Assembly: GCA_021845725.1 (NCBI GenBank)
Contig: JAJZVL010000001.1
Location: 38,126-102,125 of the forward strand
Length of the DNA stretch: 64,000 nt
Reading direction: 5' to 3'
Source: Actinomycetes bacterium
GTDB taxonomy: Bacteria; Actinomycetota; Acidimicrobiia; Acidimicrobiales; RAAP-2
In this document: piece after piece, positions 8,954 through 18,595 of the stretch
Numbering within the stretch: the stretch's first letter is position 1
How the letters are laid out: each line of letters opens with the position of its first letter
Position numbers and translations under genes: made by a program
Notes under the pieces: model-generated
The model's input: the letters and a program-made list of their open reading frames with translations, nothing else
The model's database searches: none
Told to the model about the DNA's origin: nothing

Positions 8954-9475
8954 TCAGGCGGTGAGGCCGTGGACAGGCTCGCCGTCCGAGGCGTCGCCGA
9001 CGCCGCCGGCGGCCGAAGAGATGTCCGCGAGCACCCGAGCAGCGTGCCTGCGGTCTTCCTCGCTGATGCTGGCCAGCACTCGGGTCCACTCGTGCATGCT
9101 GCGCGTGCGGACCGCTTCGAGGAGCCCCAGACCCTCGTCCGTCAGCCGGATCTGCAGCTCCCTGCGGTCGCGGCCCCGGCGATGGCGGACGATCAGATGG
9201 CGTTCTGCGAGCGTGTCGCACAGTCGCGTGGCCGTCGAAGGGGCGATCGACAGCGCGTCCGCCAGGTCGACGAGCCTCGACTCTCCGAGCCGCTGGAGCT
9301 GGTCGAGGAGGCGCAGCTGGGTGGCGGTGATCCCGCCGCCGAGGTCACCCAACGCGCGCTCGTTGATCGAACGGAGCACCGACTGCGCCGAGCCGACGGC
9401 TTCGACGAGCTCGACCACCCCGCCTCCGGCGTCGGGGGAGAAGGGCTTCTCGGGAGCGTCCGGCGGCGCCATCAT
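8954..9475 (-). CDS. MarR-family transcriptional regulator
   Basis: About 173 residues with a winged helix: TATQLRLLDQLQRLGESRLV, then the recognition region ALSIAPSTATRLCDTLAER, and the wing RRGRDRRELQIRLTDEG. These match MarR-type dimeric repressors that respond to small ligands. It precedes the MFS exporter by 38 bases, so it most likely controls that exporter and its own transcription. Start ATG at 9475 or 9472; there is no strong ribosome site, and the frame is open further upstream. Confidence 0.82.
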   Translation of the reverse strand: MMAPPDAPEKPFSPDAGGGVVELVEAVGSAQSVLRSINERALGDLGGGITATQLRLLDQLQRLGESRLVDLADALSIAPSTATRLCDTLAERHLIVRHRRGRDRRELQIRLTDEGLGLLEAVRTRSMHEWTRVLASISEEDRRHAARVLADISSAAGGVGDASDGEPVHGLTA

Positions 9476-9693
9476 CCGAGAGCTCCACGATGCCGTGCGC
9501 GAACCACTGTGCCCCCTCCGCTCACGAAGTGCCGGAATACCGCGCGGTGACTGTGCGAAAAGGCTACCTGAAACCCCCGTCGGGCGCTCGGATCGTGCTC
9601 GTGCCCGCGCGCATCGACCCGTCCTCCTCGCAGCTGCGTGATCTCCAGCTCCTGGGCCATATGGCACATGCTTGCCGAGTTCGGCCCTGCGAA

Positions 9694-9713
9694 CGAAGGA
9701 CCTTCGTCCCTAA
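9694..9713. promoter_or_regulatory. DosR-box-like palindrome upstream of the lipoprotein gene
   Basis: The core is AGGAC-CTTC-GTCCC at 9697-9710, flanked by CGA and TAA, matching the 20-base DosR palindrome family (half sites GGGAC and GTCCC separated by 4). It sits in the 324-base gap between the marR start (9475) and the lipoprotein start (9800). The same form recurs at 24.0-24.1 and 25.2 kb near a DosR-like regulator gene. Confidence 0.6.
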
Positions 9714-9799
9714 TTGTGCCGTGCCGGGGAGGCATTGGGACCATCGGCCCTGGGCGGCAGGCGTCTCGCCGGTCAGCCTCTAGGTGGAGGTGAGAGCCC

Positions 9800-10360
9800 A
9801 TGACGGAGGCGGCCGCCGTTGCGAGAGGCCTCGCGGGCGGGCGACGGGACCTGGCGTCGGCGCGTGGGCGCGCGCGCTCGAAGCTGGGCCTCGCGCTCGT
9901 GGGGGTCGCGCTGGTCAGCGCGGCCTGCGGCTCGAGCCCCGCCCAGGTCAGCCCTGCGCAGGCAGACCATGCGATCGGTCACGCCTTCTCCACCCTGTTC
10001 GACTTCTCGAACCACAGCGTGACGGCCAAGACCGCGGTCGTCCAGGACGGCAGCACGTTGCACACCGCCATCTCCGAGGCGCTGGCGTCATCCCTGGCCA
10101 AGCAGGCTGCCGGCGCGAAGGTCTCGGCGGTGCGACTGCTTTCGAAGACGAGCTGCACGCAGGCGGTGCTCCCCTCGCCGTGCGCGAAGGTCACCTACAA
10201 CCTCCTCGGCCCCTCGGGCACGCCGCTGTTCGCGACCCCGTCGATCGGCTACGCCGTGGAGGTCAGCGGCCACTGGCTGGTCGCCAAGTCGACGATCTGC
10301 GGGCTGCTGGACCTGTTCTACTCGGTCTCCGGGCACCACGGGCAGCCGCCGGGGTGCTGA
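9800..10360 (+). CDS. Secreted lipoprotein resembling the Mtb12-like domain family
   Basis: A 186-residue protein with a basic N-terminal region, a hydrophobic signal core and a lipobox LVSAAC, giving lipidated Cys43. The mature part has two further cysteine pairs (TSCTQ...SPCAK and the ICGLL region) and ends with a segment (YAVEVSGHWLVAKSTICGLL) like the end of mycobacterial Mtb12-type low-molecular-weight antigens. The function of that family is unclear; the similarity is from memory. The start has GGAGGTGAGAGCCC before it. A DosR-like box lies 87 bases upstream, so it may be induced with the dormancy genes. Confidence 0.65.
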   Translation: MTEAAAVARGLAGGRRDLASARGRARSKLGLALVGVALVSAACGSSPAQVSPAQADHAIGHAFSTLFDFSNHSVTAKTAVVQDGSTLHTAISEALASSLAKQAAGAKVSAVRLLSKTSCTQAVLPSPCAKVTYNLLGPSGTPLFATPSIGYAVEVSGHWLVAKSTICGLLDLFYSVSGHHGQPPGC

Positions 10361-10390
10361 CGACCTGAGGTACGGCCAGGACCGGGCCGC

Positions 10391-11146
10391 CTATGCCGAC
10401 CATTGGGGGTGCGCGGGCAAGAGCCGCTCGATCGCAGGTCCTACGTCGGCCACGGCGCCCTCCGCGGCCACCCTGCCCCTCACGAGCACGACCGCACGGT
10501 CGGAGATCGACAGGACCCGGTCGACGTGCTGCTCGATGACGAGGAGGGACGTCCCGGTGTTGCGGATCATCCGCAGCATGTCGAACACCTCGTCGACGAT
10601 CGCCGGCGCAAGGCCGAACGACAGCTCGTCGACGACGAGCAGACGCTGGGGTGCGACGAGCACCTTGGCGAGGCTCAGCATCCGCTGCTCGCCGCCCGAC
10701 AGCGTGCCCGCCAGCTGGTGACGGTGGGCGGCGAGCTGGCTGAACGTCCCGAATGCCCGGTCCAGGGCATCGCTCGTCCGCCGGGTCCCGAGGGCGCGTG
10801 CGGCGAGGACGAGGTTCTCCTCGACGGTGAGCGAGGCGAACACCGAGCGGCCTTCGGGGGCGTGGGCGAGCCCGGCTCGGGCGATGCGCCACGCAGGCCA
10901 GCGGGTGACGTCGTGCCCCGCGAAGCGGACGCTTCCCGCCTTGGCCCGCACGAGGCCCGAGACCACCCGCGCGACGGTGGACTTTCCGGCACCGTTCGAG
11001 CCGACCAAGGCCACTGCGGTGCGCTCGGGGACGCTGAACGAGACGCCGAACAGCGCGCGGTAGGGGCCGTAGGAGGCCTCCACGTCTCGCAGCTCGAGGA
11101 GCGCGGGGACGTCGTCGTGGGGCGCCTGGGGGCGCTCGTCGGTCAC
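10391..11146 (-). CDS. livF: Branched-chain amino-acid type ABC transporter ATP-binding protein
   Basis: A 251-residue ABC ATPase: Walker A GSNGAGKSTVAR, signature LSGGEQRMLSLAK, Walker B RLLVVDELSFGLAP and a following H-loop EQHV. The AHAPEGRSVFASLTVEENL segment is typical of LivF. It is the last gene of the operon. Its GTG start overlaps the TGA of the livG-like gene (GTGA), so translation is probably coupled. The substrate could be amino acids, amides or urea; it cannot be decided from sequence. Confidence 0.88.
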   Translation of the reverse strand: MTDERPQAPHDDVPALLELRDVEASYGPYRALFGVSFSVPERTAVALVGSNGAGKSTVARVVSGLVRAKAGSVRFAGHDVTRWPAWRIARAGLAHAPEGRSVFASLTVEENLVLAARALGTRRTSDALDRAFGTFSQLAAHRHQLAGTLSGGEQRMLSLAKVLVAPQRLLVVDELSFGLAPAIVDEVFDMLRMIRNTGTSLLVIEQHVDRVLSISDRAVVLVRGRVAAEGAVADVGPAIERLLPAHPQWSA

Positions 11147-11907
11147 CGTCCCACCCCGAGGTACGCGCGGCGTACCGCGGTGTCGGCCAGGACGGCCTCG
11201 ACCGTCCCGTCCGCGATGACCCGACCCACGTCGAAGACGACGAGCCGCTCCACCAGCGTGCTGACCAGGTCGAGGTCGTGCTCGACGACGACGACGGCGA
11301 CGTCCCGCCTGCGCCCGAGCCGGCTGAGCACCGACACGAGGGTAGCTCGCTCGGCGTCGTCGAGCCCTGACGACGGTTCGTCGAGCAGGAGCAGCTTGGG
11401 CGGCCCCACGAGAGCTCGGGCCAGCTCGACCAAGCGGCTTTTTCCGAGGCTCAGGGACTCAACCGGCGCGTCGGCGACGTCGGCGAGCCCCACGAGATCG
11501 AGCAAGTCGGCGGCCTCGCTCTTCTCGCGGGGGGTTGGACGGCCCATGCCGAGCACGTCCTTCCACAATGCGCCCTGTCTGCCACGCGCCCGTTCGGTCA
11601 CGAGGAGGTGCTCACGAGGCGTCATCCCGCTGAACAGCTCGAGGCGTTGGAAGGTCCGGCCGATCCCGAGAAGACTGCGCCGGAAGACCGGCAGCCGGTC
11701 GATGCGCGTTCCCTCGAACGAGACCGAACCCGCGTCGGGCTGGAGAACCCCGAGGATGCAGTCGAAGAGGGTCGTTTTCCCGGCTCCGTTCGGGCCGATC
11801 ACCCCGACGGTCTCGCCGGCGTCCAAGCGCAAGGACACCTCCGAGAGGGCAGCGACACGGCCGAAGCGCTTGGTGAGGCCGGCCGTCTGCAGCAGTGCCG
11901 TGACCAT
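11143..11907 (-). CDS. livG: Branched-chain amino-acid type ABC transporter ATP-binding protein
   Basis: A 254-residue ABC ATPase with Walker A GPNGAGKTTLFDC, the LivG-type IGRTFQRLELFSGMT segment, signature SLGKSRLVELARAL (an unusual form of LSGGQ, with SLGKS) and Walker B LLLLDEPSSGLDD. It sits directly after the fused permease, with adjoining stop and start, and pairs with livF to energise transport. Confidence 0.88.
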   Translation of the reverse strand: MVTALLQTAGLTKRFGRVAALSEVSLRLDAGETVGVIGPNGAGKTTLFDCILGVLQPDAGSVSFEGTRIDRLPVFRRSLLGIGRTFQRLELFSGMTPREHLLVTERARGRQGALWKDVLGMGRPTPREKSEAADLLDLVGLADVADAPVESLSLGKSRLVELARALVGPPKLLLLDEPSSGLDDAERATLVSVLSRLGRRRDVAVVVVEHDLDLVSTLVERLVVFDVGRVIADGTVEAVLADTAVRRAYLGVGR

Positions 11908-13935
11908 CTAGGAGTGGCTCCGCGGGGCCGCGTGCATGTCCACGCTCTCGGCGCGCCCAGTCTCGGAGCCCACCGGCGCACCCGGAGCGCCCGGCTCGGC
12001 GGGGGGGCGCAGCGTGGGAGCCTGGAGATACCGCGCCAGCTGCTCCGCGCGATCGAGCACCCAGGCCTTGGCGTAGGCCACCACGCCCTCGGAGTGGCGG
12101 ACGTAGGTGAGCGCCGCCAATGCGAACACGAGGGCGAGCAGTGAGCTGTACCGGCTGGGGAGCGTGCTGGTGAGCTGCATGAGCACCGCGTAGAGGATGC
12201 CGGCCTCGATGGCCCCTGCCACCGAGTACACGCCGACAGCAGCGACCGCCACGACGTAGATGAGCGAGAACTCGTAGTTGAAGTCGTTGACCGACACCGA
12301 CTGCTCCAGGGACGCGTAGAGCGCGCCACCGATCCCGGCGATCGCCGCAGAAAGGGTGAAGGCGACCACTCGCAAGCGCCGCACGTCGATCCCGACCGCA
12401 GCCGACCCCCTCTCCGACCCCCGGAGCGCAGCCAGCTCCTGTCCGGTCGTGCCCCATTGCACGAGCTTCACCGCGCCCGCCAGCACGACCAAGAACACCG
12501 TGGACAGCCAGAAGAAGGCGCCGTTCCCGGCGAAGCTGATGGGGCCGAGCACGGGTCGGGGCACTGTGAGACCGGTCGCGCCGTTGCCCGCCCACGGATA
12601 GAGGAACAAGACATTTGTCGCCAGGAGGGCGAACGACAGCGTGAGGAGCCCCACGGCGATGCCCCCGAGCCGCAGCGCCGGCAGTGCGACCACGGCGCCG
12701 AGCACGGCGGACAGGACCCCAGCGAGCAGGATCGCGCCCAGGACGGGCATCGAGTGCATGGCGAGCTGGCCCGCGGTGAAGGCTCCTGCGCCGGCGAACG
12801 CGGCCTGGCCCAGGGAGATCTGGCCGCCCATGCCCGTGAGCAGCGTGATGGAAAGGAAGATGATCGACAGCACGATGCCGAACGTGAAGACGAACTCCCA
12901 GTTCCCCGGCACGAGGACCAGGATCGTTGCCACGAGCATGCCCACGACTAGGGCGGTGAACGCGCGGCTGCCGACGGCCACCTCGGTCATGCGCGCCGGC
13001 GCCCGGAACGCGACGGCCGGCGGGTCGCAGCTGGCGAGGGGATCGCGTGCCTCGGGCTGGCGGAGAGTCTTTCGGGCGACGAGGGCGATCGCCAGCACCA
13101 CGAAAGGGAACGCCGGGCGAAGCCCTGACGACAGGATCGTCCCCGAAGGGAGATAGCCGGCCAGGAGCTGCTGGGCGATGCCGAGCCCGATCGCTCCGAT
13201 CAGGGTGATCGGCAGGCTCGTGAAGCTGCCGATGGCCGCGGCGGCGATCGCGGCGACCAAGAGCGCGGTGAAGTTCGACGCGCTGACCGTGGAGTAGAGG
13301 GGCGCGAGCAGCACGCCGGCCAGCCCCGCGAGGAGGCTCGAGAGCACCCAGGCCGTCGCGCTCGTGCGGTCGGCGCGCACACCGGAGAGCTCGGCCATTC
13401 GGGGGCTCTCCACCACGGCCCGCATGCGCAGACCGAGCCCGCTCGACCGCAGCACCAGTCCGAACGCCGCGATGACCGCGATGCTGATCACCGTGGTCGA
13501 CAGCTCCTCCCCACTCACCGGGGTGCTGGCGAGGTGGAAGTAGACCTTCCAGGGCTGGAGCACGAGAGAGGACGGGAGCCGTGTCGCGGTCCCGATGATC
13601 ATCTGCGTCACGGCCGGGATCGCGATGAGGAGCCCGAGTGCCGGGACGAGCTTCACCAGCGGGCCTGCGGTCCGGGTGTAGCGGAACAGGAGCCGCTCCA
13701 TGGCGAGCCCGATGGCAGGGCTGGCGAGCAGGACGGACACCACGAAGGCTGCCCATCCCGGCCATCCGTCGCGCAGCGCGATCGAGAAGATCACCGCGGA
13801 GACGTACGCCTGAGCGCCGAACGCCAGGTTGAACACGCCCGACGCCCGGTAGGTGAGCACCAGCCCGACCGCCATGAGCGCGTAGGCGAACCCGTAGGGG
13901 ATGCCCGGGAGCAGGTAGGAAAGGAAGAGCGACAT
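11908..13935 (-). CDS. Fused LivH-LivM ABC transporter permease
   Basis: A 675-residue integral membrane protein. The first ~300 residues are LivH-like (PGIPYGFAYALMAVGLVLTY, GVFNLAFGAQAY at the start; SLPITLIGAIGLGIAQ near the end). The remainder is LivM-like (LSITLLTGMGGQISLGQAAF, and the EAA-type loop VGIDVRRLRVVAFTLSAAIA). The two permeases are usually separate genes; here one frame encodes both, with a short hydrophilic linker around residues 310-325. The hydrophilic Pro-rich C-terminus is cytoplasmic. It lies between the binding-protein gene and livG. Confidence 0.86.
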   Translation of the reverse strand: MSLFLSYLLPGIPYGFAYALMAVGLVLTYRASGVFNLAFGAQAYVSAVIFSIALRDGWPGWAAFVVSVLLASPAIGLAMERLLFRYTRTAGPLVKLVPALGLLIAIPAVTQMIIGTATRLPSSLVLQPWKVYFHLASTPVSGEELSTTVISIAVIAAFGLVLRSSGLGLRMRAVVESPRMAELSGVRADRTSATAWVLSSLLAGLAGVLLAPLYSTVSASNFTALLVAAIAAAAIGSFTSLPITLIGAIGLGIAQQLLAGYLPSGTILSSGLRPAFPFVVLAIALVARKTLRQPEARDPLASCDPPAVAFRAPARMTEVAVGSRAFTALVVGMLVATILVLVPGNWEFVFTFGIVLSIIFLSITLLTGMGGQISLGQAAFAGAGAFTAGQLAMHSMPVLGAILLAGVLSAVLGAVVALPALRLGGIAVGLLTLSFALLATNVLFLYPWAGNGATGLTVPRPVLGPISFAGNGAFFWLSTVFLVVLAGAVKLVQWGTTGQELAALRGSERGSAAVGIDVRRLRVVAFTLSAAIAGIGGALYASLEQSVSVNDFNYEFSLIYVVAVAAVGVYSVAGAIEAGILYAVLMQLTSTLPSRYSSLLALVFALAALTYVRHSEGVVAYAKAWVLDRAEQLARYLQAPTLRPPAEPGAPGAPVGSETGRAESVDMHAAPRSHS

Positions 13936-13959
13936 GGCGCCGGCCCCGTCTGGCTCCGG

Positions 13960-15381
13960 TCAGCCCGGCGGCACGCCGGCCGGCACGGGGTTGAGCAGGC
14001 TGATCGGCTTTGTCACCGGCGGTGCGGGGGTCTTGAAGCAGCTGAACACGCTCTTCGGGGTGCCGTAGACGGGGACGAAGGTCTCCCCCCTCGCCTGGAC
14101 GAACGCGGAGCAGTTCAGCGGGCCGGAGCTCTTGTGCGCCGTGCGCCAGTCGACCGGGGCGAGGATTGTGCCGGCGGTGAACGACGTGATCGTGTTGATG
14201 GCGTGCACCAGGCGCCTCCGGGTGAGGTGCCGGCCCACCATGCGCAGCCCCTGTACGAACAGTGCGGCGCTGGTCCATCCCGCGAGCGCCGTCTCCGAGG
14301 GCATGGTGTGGGGGAAGTGCTTCTTCAGCATCTTCTCGAAGAGGTCCATGCCCCGGTACACGCCCGGATGGAGCTTGGTCACCTCGAACGGGACGTTGGG
14401 CTCCATGAAGTACACGCCTTGCATCGCCGAGGCGTACTGGCGGATCGCGCTCTCGTCGTAGCCTGTCGCCCACAGCTGGGTCACGCCCGTCATCCCTGTC
14501 GCTCGCATCGTGTTGGAGAGCAGCACGTCACCCCCGAGGTCCATGCAGGAGACGACCATGTCGACCTTGTCCTGCTTCATCCGGGTCACGTCCGCGTGCA
14601 GGTCCGAGGCGGGGGCAGGGATGGAGAGGTCCTCGTAGGCGACAGGGACGTGGTACCTGCGCAGCCCGTTCACCATGCCCCGGCAGCCTTCCTCCGACTG
14701 GGCGATGTCGTAGGCGAGCACCGCGACCGCACGGGCGTGATGCTGCTGCGCGATGAACGCGGGCTGGACGACGGTAGCGGACGGGCTGAAGTTGACGTAG
14801 GAGCCTGTGTTGCCGAAGAGGCTCGGCCCATCCATCCACTGGGGGTTCACGTTCAGCCCGAAGGTCGGGACCCCGTTGGCGGCGAGGAACTTGCCGCCCG
14901 TGAACGACGCCGTCGCCACCGGCAGGACCGCGAAGACGTGGTCCTCGTCGACCAGCGTGCGGGCTTGGCTCGCGTCGATCGACGGGCTCGACTGGTCGTC
15001 GAGCGTGGTGGCGAGATCGATGCGGCGACCGGCAACTCCGCCCTTCGCGTTCACCATGTCGAGATAGGCGCGCGCCCCTGTCACGATCGGGGCGAAGAGC
15101 GCGGGGAGGGGCCCGGTCTCCGACACCAAGGCTCCCACCACGACGCGCTTCGGGTACACCCCTGTCGTCTGCCCTGCCGCCGCGTCGGGCGGCGCCGTGA
15201 CGCACGCCGCCAGCACCGCCGCGAGCAGCGTGACGGCGAGCATCGCCATCATGCGAGCCCGTCCCCGCCGGGCTGCGCTGCCGGGGCGCCGCCCGGGTGC
15301 CGAGTGCGCCGCCCCTCCTCCCGGGGGCGTGCCTCGATCCGTCGCGTGCGATGCGTGGCTACCCACGACTCCATGCTGCAT
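13960..15381 (-). CDS. ABC transporter substrate-binding lipoprotein (LivK/ANF-type)
   Basis: A periplasmic-binding-protein type I fold lipoprotein. After an Arg-rich N-terminus comes a signal core and lipobox LLAAVLAAC (lipid Cys about residue 60 from ATG 15381). The mature protein begins with VVVGALVSETGPLPALFAP and has DQSSPSIDASQARTLVDEDH, typical of Leu/Ile/Val or amide binding proteins. ATG at 15252 is a shorter in-frame start nearer the signal core; no good ribosome site decides. It heads the operon with the fused permease and two ATPases. Confidence 0.82.
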   Translation of the reverse strand: MQHGVVGSHASHATDRGTPPGGGAAHSAPGRRPGSAARRGRARMMAMLAVTLLAAVLAACVTAPPDAAAGQTTGVYPKRVVVGALVSETGPLPALFAPIVTGARAYLDMVNAKGGVAGRRIDLATTLDDQSSPSIDASQARTLVDEDHVFAVLPVATASFTGGKFLAANGVPTFGLNVNPQWMDGPSLFGNTGSYVNFSPSATVVQPAFIAQQHHARAVAVLAYDIAQSEEGCRGMVNGLRRYHVPVAYEDLSIPAPASDLHADVTRMKQDKVDMVVSCMDLGGDVLLSNTMRATGMTGVTQLWATGYDESAIRQYASAMQGVYFMEPNVPFEVTKLHPGVYRGMDLFEKMLKKHFPHTMPSETALAGWTSAALFVQGLRMVGRHLTRRRLVHAINTITSFTAGTILAPVDWRTAHKSSGPLNCSAFVQARGETFVPVYGTPKSVFSCFKTPAPPVTKPISLLNPVPAGVPPG

Positions 15382-15605
15382 CAGGGGCGCCCCGGAAGGA
15401 CAGTGACGAAGGTCCTGCTCTTCTGGCTGTCCCACGCTGGCTTGGACCTCGACGCGCCCGTCGAGCTCAGCCCAGCCGGTCGAGCTCGGCCTTCAGCCGG
15501 CGCAGGCCGCGACCATCGCAGGCACCGCCGCCGACGTCGTGGACGCACGCTGCACGACGGGGTGAGGCGAGCCCGGCACGCGGTGTGGCGACCGTGCTCG
15601 TGAGA

Positions 15606-16121
15606 TCAGTGGGAGCGTCGCTCGAACATCCCTCGGACGTAGGCAGCCTGCCCCACATGCTGGAGGTCGTCGGCCAGCACGCTCACGAGCCGCACGCCCA
15701 AGGTGACAGGCGGGTCCCAGCGCGTGTCGACCACGCGGTCGAGGTCCGAGTCGATGAGCCCGCGGACGTACTCGGTCGTGGTGGCGTGCACGGTGTCGTG
15801 GTAGCCGAGGAGGAGGACCGGTTCGGCGGCGACCAGCCCTGCCTCGCCGGGGTCCTGGCCGTAGCCGGTCGCGAGCCGGTCGAACGGCAGCGAGAACCTG
15901 GTGTCCCAGCCCTCAGCGGTCCAGCGCTGCTCGGTCCCGGCGACGTCGGCGACGTGGTCGTCCTGGACTCTCGTGAGGTGCCAGACGAGCCAGCCGATCG
16001 GGTTCGCCTGCGGGTCGGGCCGGTAGACGAGCGCCTCGATCGCCAGGCCGTCCACGACGCCGTGGACGGCGTCGTGGACCCTGGCGAAGCCGTCGACGAG
16101 CAACTGCGCACCGGAGGTCAT
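15606..16121 (-). CDS. DinB-like (DUF664-type) protein
   Basis: A 171-residue four-helix protein of the DinB/mycothiol-dependent enzyme group. The likely metal histidines are in IGWLVWHLTRVQDDH and near the C-terminus in ADDLQHVGQAAYVRGM, with a third in LGYHDTVHATT. Members are thiol-dependent transferases or of unknown role; no activity can be named. ATG at 16121 is chosen; the frame continues upstream through three 18-base repeats that would add HGKGAP-type repeats. It is divergent from hsp20. Confidence 0.7.
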   Translation of the reverse strand: MTSGAQLLVDGFARVHDAVHGVVDGLAIEALVYRPDPQANPIGWLVWHLTRVQDDHVADVAGTEQRWTAEGWDTRFSLPFDRLATGYGQDPGEAGLVAAEPVLLLGYHDTVHATTTEYVRGLIDSDLDRVVDTRWDPPVTLGVRLVSVLADDLQHVGQAAYVRGMFERRSH

Positions 16122-16131
16122 CGTCCGTTCC

Positions 16132-16185
16132 GCTCCCTTCCCGCGGGGCGCTCCCTTCCCGTGGGGCGCTCCCTTCCCGTGGGGC
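16132..16185. repeat. Three tandem 18-base repeats
   Basis: Units at 16132-16149, 16150-16167 and 16168-16185 read GCTCCCTTCCCGYGGGGC and differ at one base. They lie just upstream of the DinB-like start, inside its leader. Because the unit is a multiple of three, the upstream frame stays open through them. Confidence 0.8.
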
Positions 16186-16277
16186 AAGTCTGGTCGATAA
16201 CCCCGGTGTGCGCTGGGTCCACGTGCCCGTTTCGTGCGCTCGGCCAAAGGGTACGGCGTCGCCCGGTGAGGACTTTG

Positions 16278-16320
16278 GACTCTTCGACCGCACTGGTGCT
16301 CGGTCCACGATCGAAGAGTC
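16278..16320. promoter_or_regulatory. Long inverted repeat upstream of hsp20
   Basis: GACTCTTCGA at 16278-16287 is exactly repeated in inverse at 16311-16320 (TCGAAGAGTC), with a 23-base spacer. It lies about 115 bases before the Hsp20 start, in the 313-base divergent gap between the DinB-like gene and hsp20. It is neither the CIRCE nor the HAIR consensus. It could be an operator or a transcript hairpin. A weak DosR-like match (AGGAC-TTTG-GACTC) overlaps it at 16269-16282. Confidence 0.45.
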
Positions 16321-16434
16321 CCGCGACGGCAGGGACGTGTCAGGCGCGGGACGGGTCACGACATGGACATGAGCGAGCGCAGGGCGTTATGAGAGAAAGC
16401 GCGGTGCGCGACGAGCAGAAGGGAGGAGTGCATC

Positions 16435-16869
16435 ATGGCGATTGTGCGTCGAGAGCGTCAGCTGCCCGACTGGCTGGGCTTCACACTGCCCGACTGGTGG
16501 CGCCGGACGTTCGATCTCGAGCCGGAGCGGGGCGGATGGCTGCGCATGGAGGAGTACGAGGAGGACGGCGCCCTCGTGTTGCGGACGGAGGCACCTGGGA
16601 TCGACCCCGAGAAGGACGTCGAGATCACCATCGGGGATGGCGTGCTGCGGATCCAAGCCCACCGGGAGCAGAAGGAGGAGCAGAAGGGCAAGAAGGGCTT
16701 CCGCTCGGAGTTCCGCTACGGCGAGCTCACCCGCACGATGCAGCTTCCAGAGGGTGTCTCGGGGGACGACGTGAAGGCCAGCTACAAAGATGGCATCCTC
16801 GAGGTGCGCATCCCGATCCCCTCCCAGAAGGAAGTGGAAGTGAAGAAAGTCCCAGTCACGAAGGCGTAG
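16435..16869 (+). CDS. Hsp20/alpha-crystallin small heat-shock protein
   Basis: A 144-residue small chaperone. The alpha-crystallin domain spans about residues 38-135, with LRTEAPGIDPEKDVEITI, GDGVLRIQAHREQKEEQ, FRYGELTRTMQLPEGV and the closing YKDGILEVRIP. It holds unfolding proteins in a refoldable state without ATP. A good ribosome site (GGGAGGAG) precedes the ATG. It stands at the head of a plus-strand run with the GNAT, deacetylase and UspA genes. In M. tuberculosis the Hsp20 protein HspX is a leading DosR target, so its place here fits a dormancy island. Confidence 0.93.
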   Translation: MAIVRRERQLPDWLGFTLPDWWRRTFDLEPERGGWLRMEEYEEDGALVLRTEAPGIDPEKDVEITIGDGVLRIQAHREQKEEQKGKKGFRSEFRYGELTRTMQLPEGVSGDDVKASYKDGILEVRIPIPSQKEVEVKKVPVTKA

Positions 16870-16877
16870 AGGGCACC

Positions 16878-17503
16878 TTGGGCAGGGACGCGCGGCTGGC
16901 CGCGGGGGTGCCGGACGGGTACCCCCGCGGCGCAGAGCGGGACGCGAAGATCGGCAATGGGGAGGTGGTGCACGTCCGTCCCATCCGCGCCGAGGACGCG
17001 GCGATGCTGGTCGCGTTCCACGCGTCGCTGTCGCCCGAGTCGGTGTACTTACGGTTCTTCAATTTCCACGCCGAGCTCACCGCGCACGAGGTGCGGCACT
17101 TCACCGAGGTCGACTACAAGGACAGGTTCGCGCTGATCGTGCTCGCTGGGGACCGGATGGTGGCGGTCGGCCGGTACGACCGGCTGGGTGGGACCAACGT
17201 GGCGGAGGTCGCCTTCCTGGTGCACGACGACTACCAGGACCTCGGAATCGGGACGCTGCTCGCGGACGAGCTCGCCCGAGTCGCCAGGACGCACGGGATC
17301 GGGGTGTTCCAGGCGGAGACGCTCTCGCACAATGCGTCCATGCTCGAGATGTTCCGCCGCATCGGCTTCCCGGTCGAGACCCACTACGAAGACGGGGTGG
17401 TCAGGGTGCGTTTCTCGATCGAGCCCGTTCCCGCGTACCGCGAGGCGCTCGCCCGGCGCGAGCGTTCCCGGCTCGCCGGGATCGGCGAGGAGACCAAAGG
17501 GTC

Positions 17504-17510
<7 letters not shown>
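16878..17510 (+). CDS. GNAT acetyltransferase of the Pat type
   Basis: A GNAT domain protein of about 210 residues. It has the Pat/AcuA-like opening HVRPIRAEDAAMLVAFHASL with SPESVYLRFF, then the acetyl-CoA loop VHDDYQDLGIGTLLADELAR and AETLSHNASMLEMFRRIGF. This domain in protein lysine acetyltransferases (for example mycobacterial Pat) modifies acyl-CoA synthetases and other proteins; here no cyclic-nucleotide or ligase domain is attached. TTG at 16878 is preferred (AGAGGG just before); GTG at 16908 is an alternative. Its stop codon overlaps the GTG of the deacetylase gene. Confidence 0.78.

Positions 17511-18591
<1,081 letters not shown>

Positions 18592-18595
<4 letters not shown>

Noticed and set aside
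13534..15603. 689-codon plus-strand frame opposite the binding protein and permease
   Set aside because: Shadow frame; the minus-strand operon explains the region fully.
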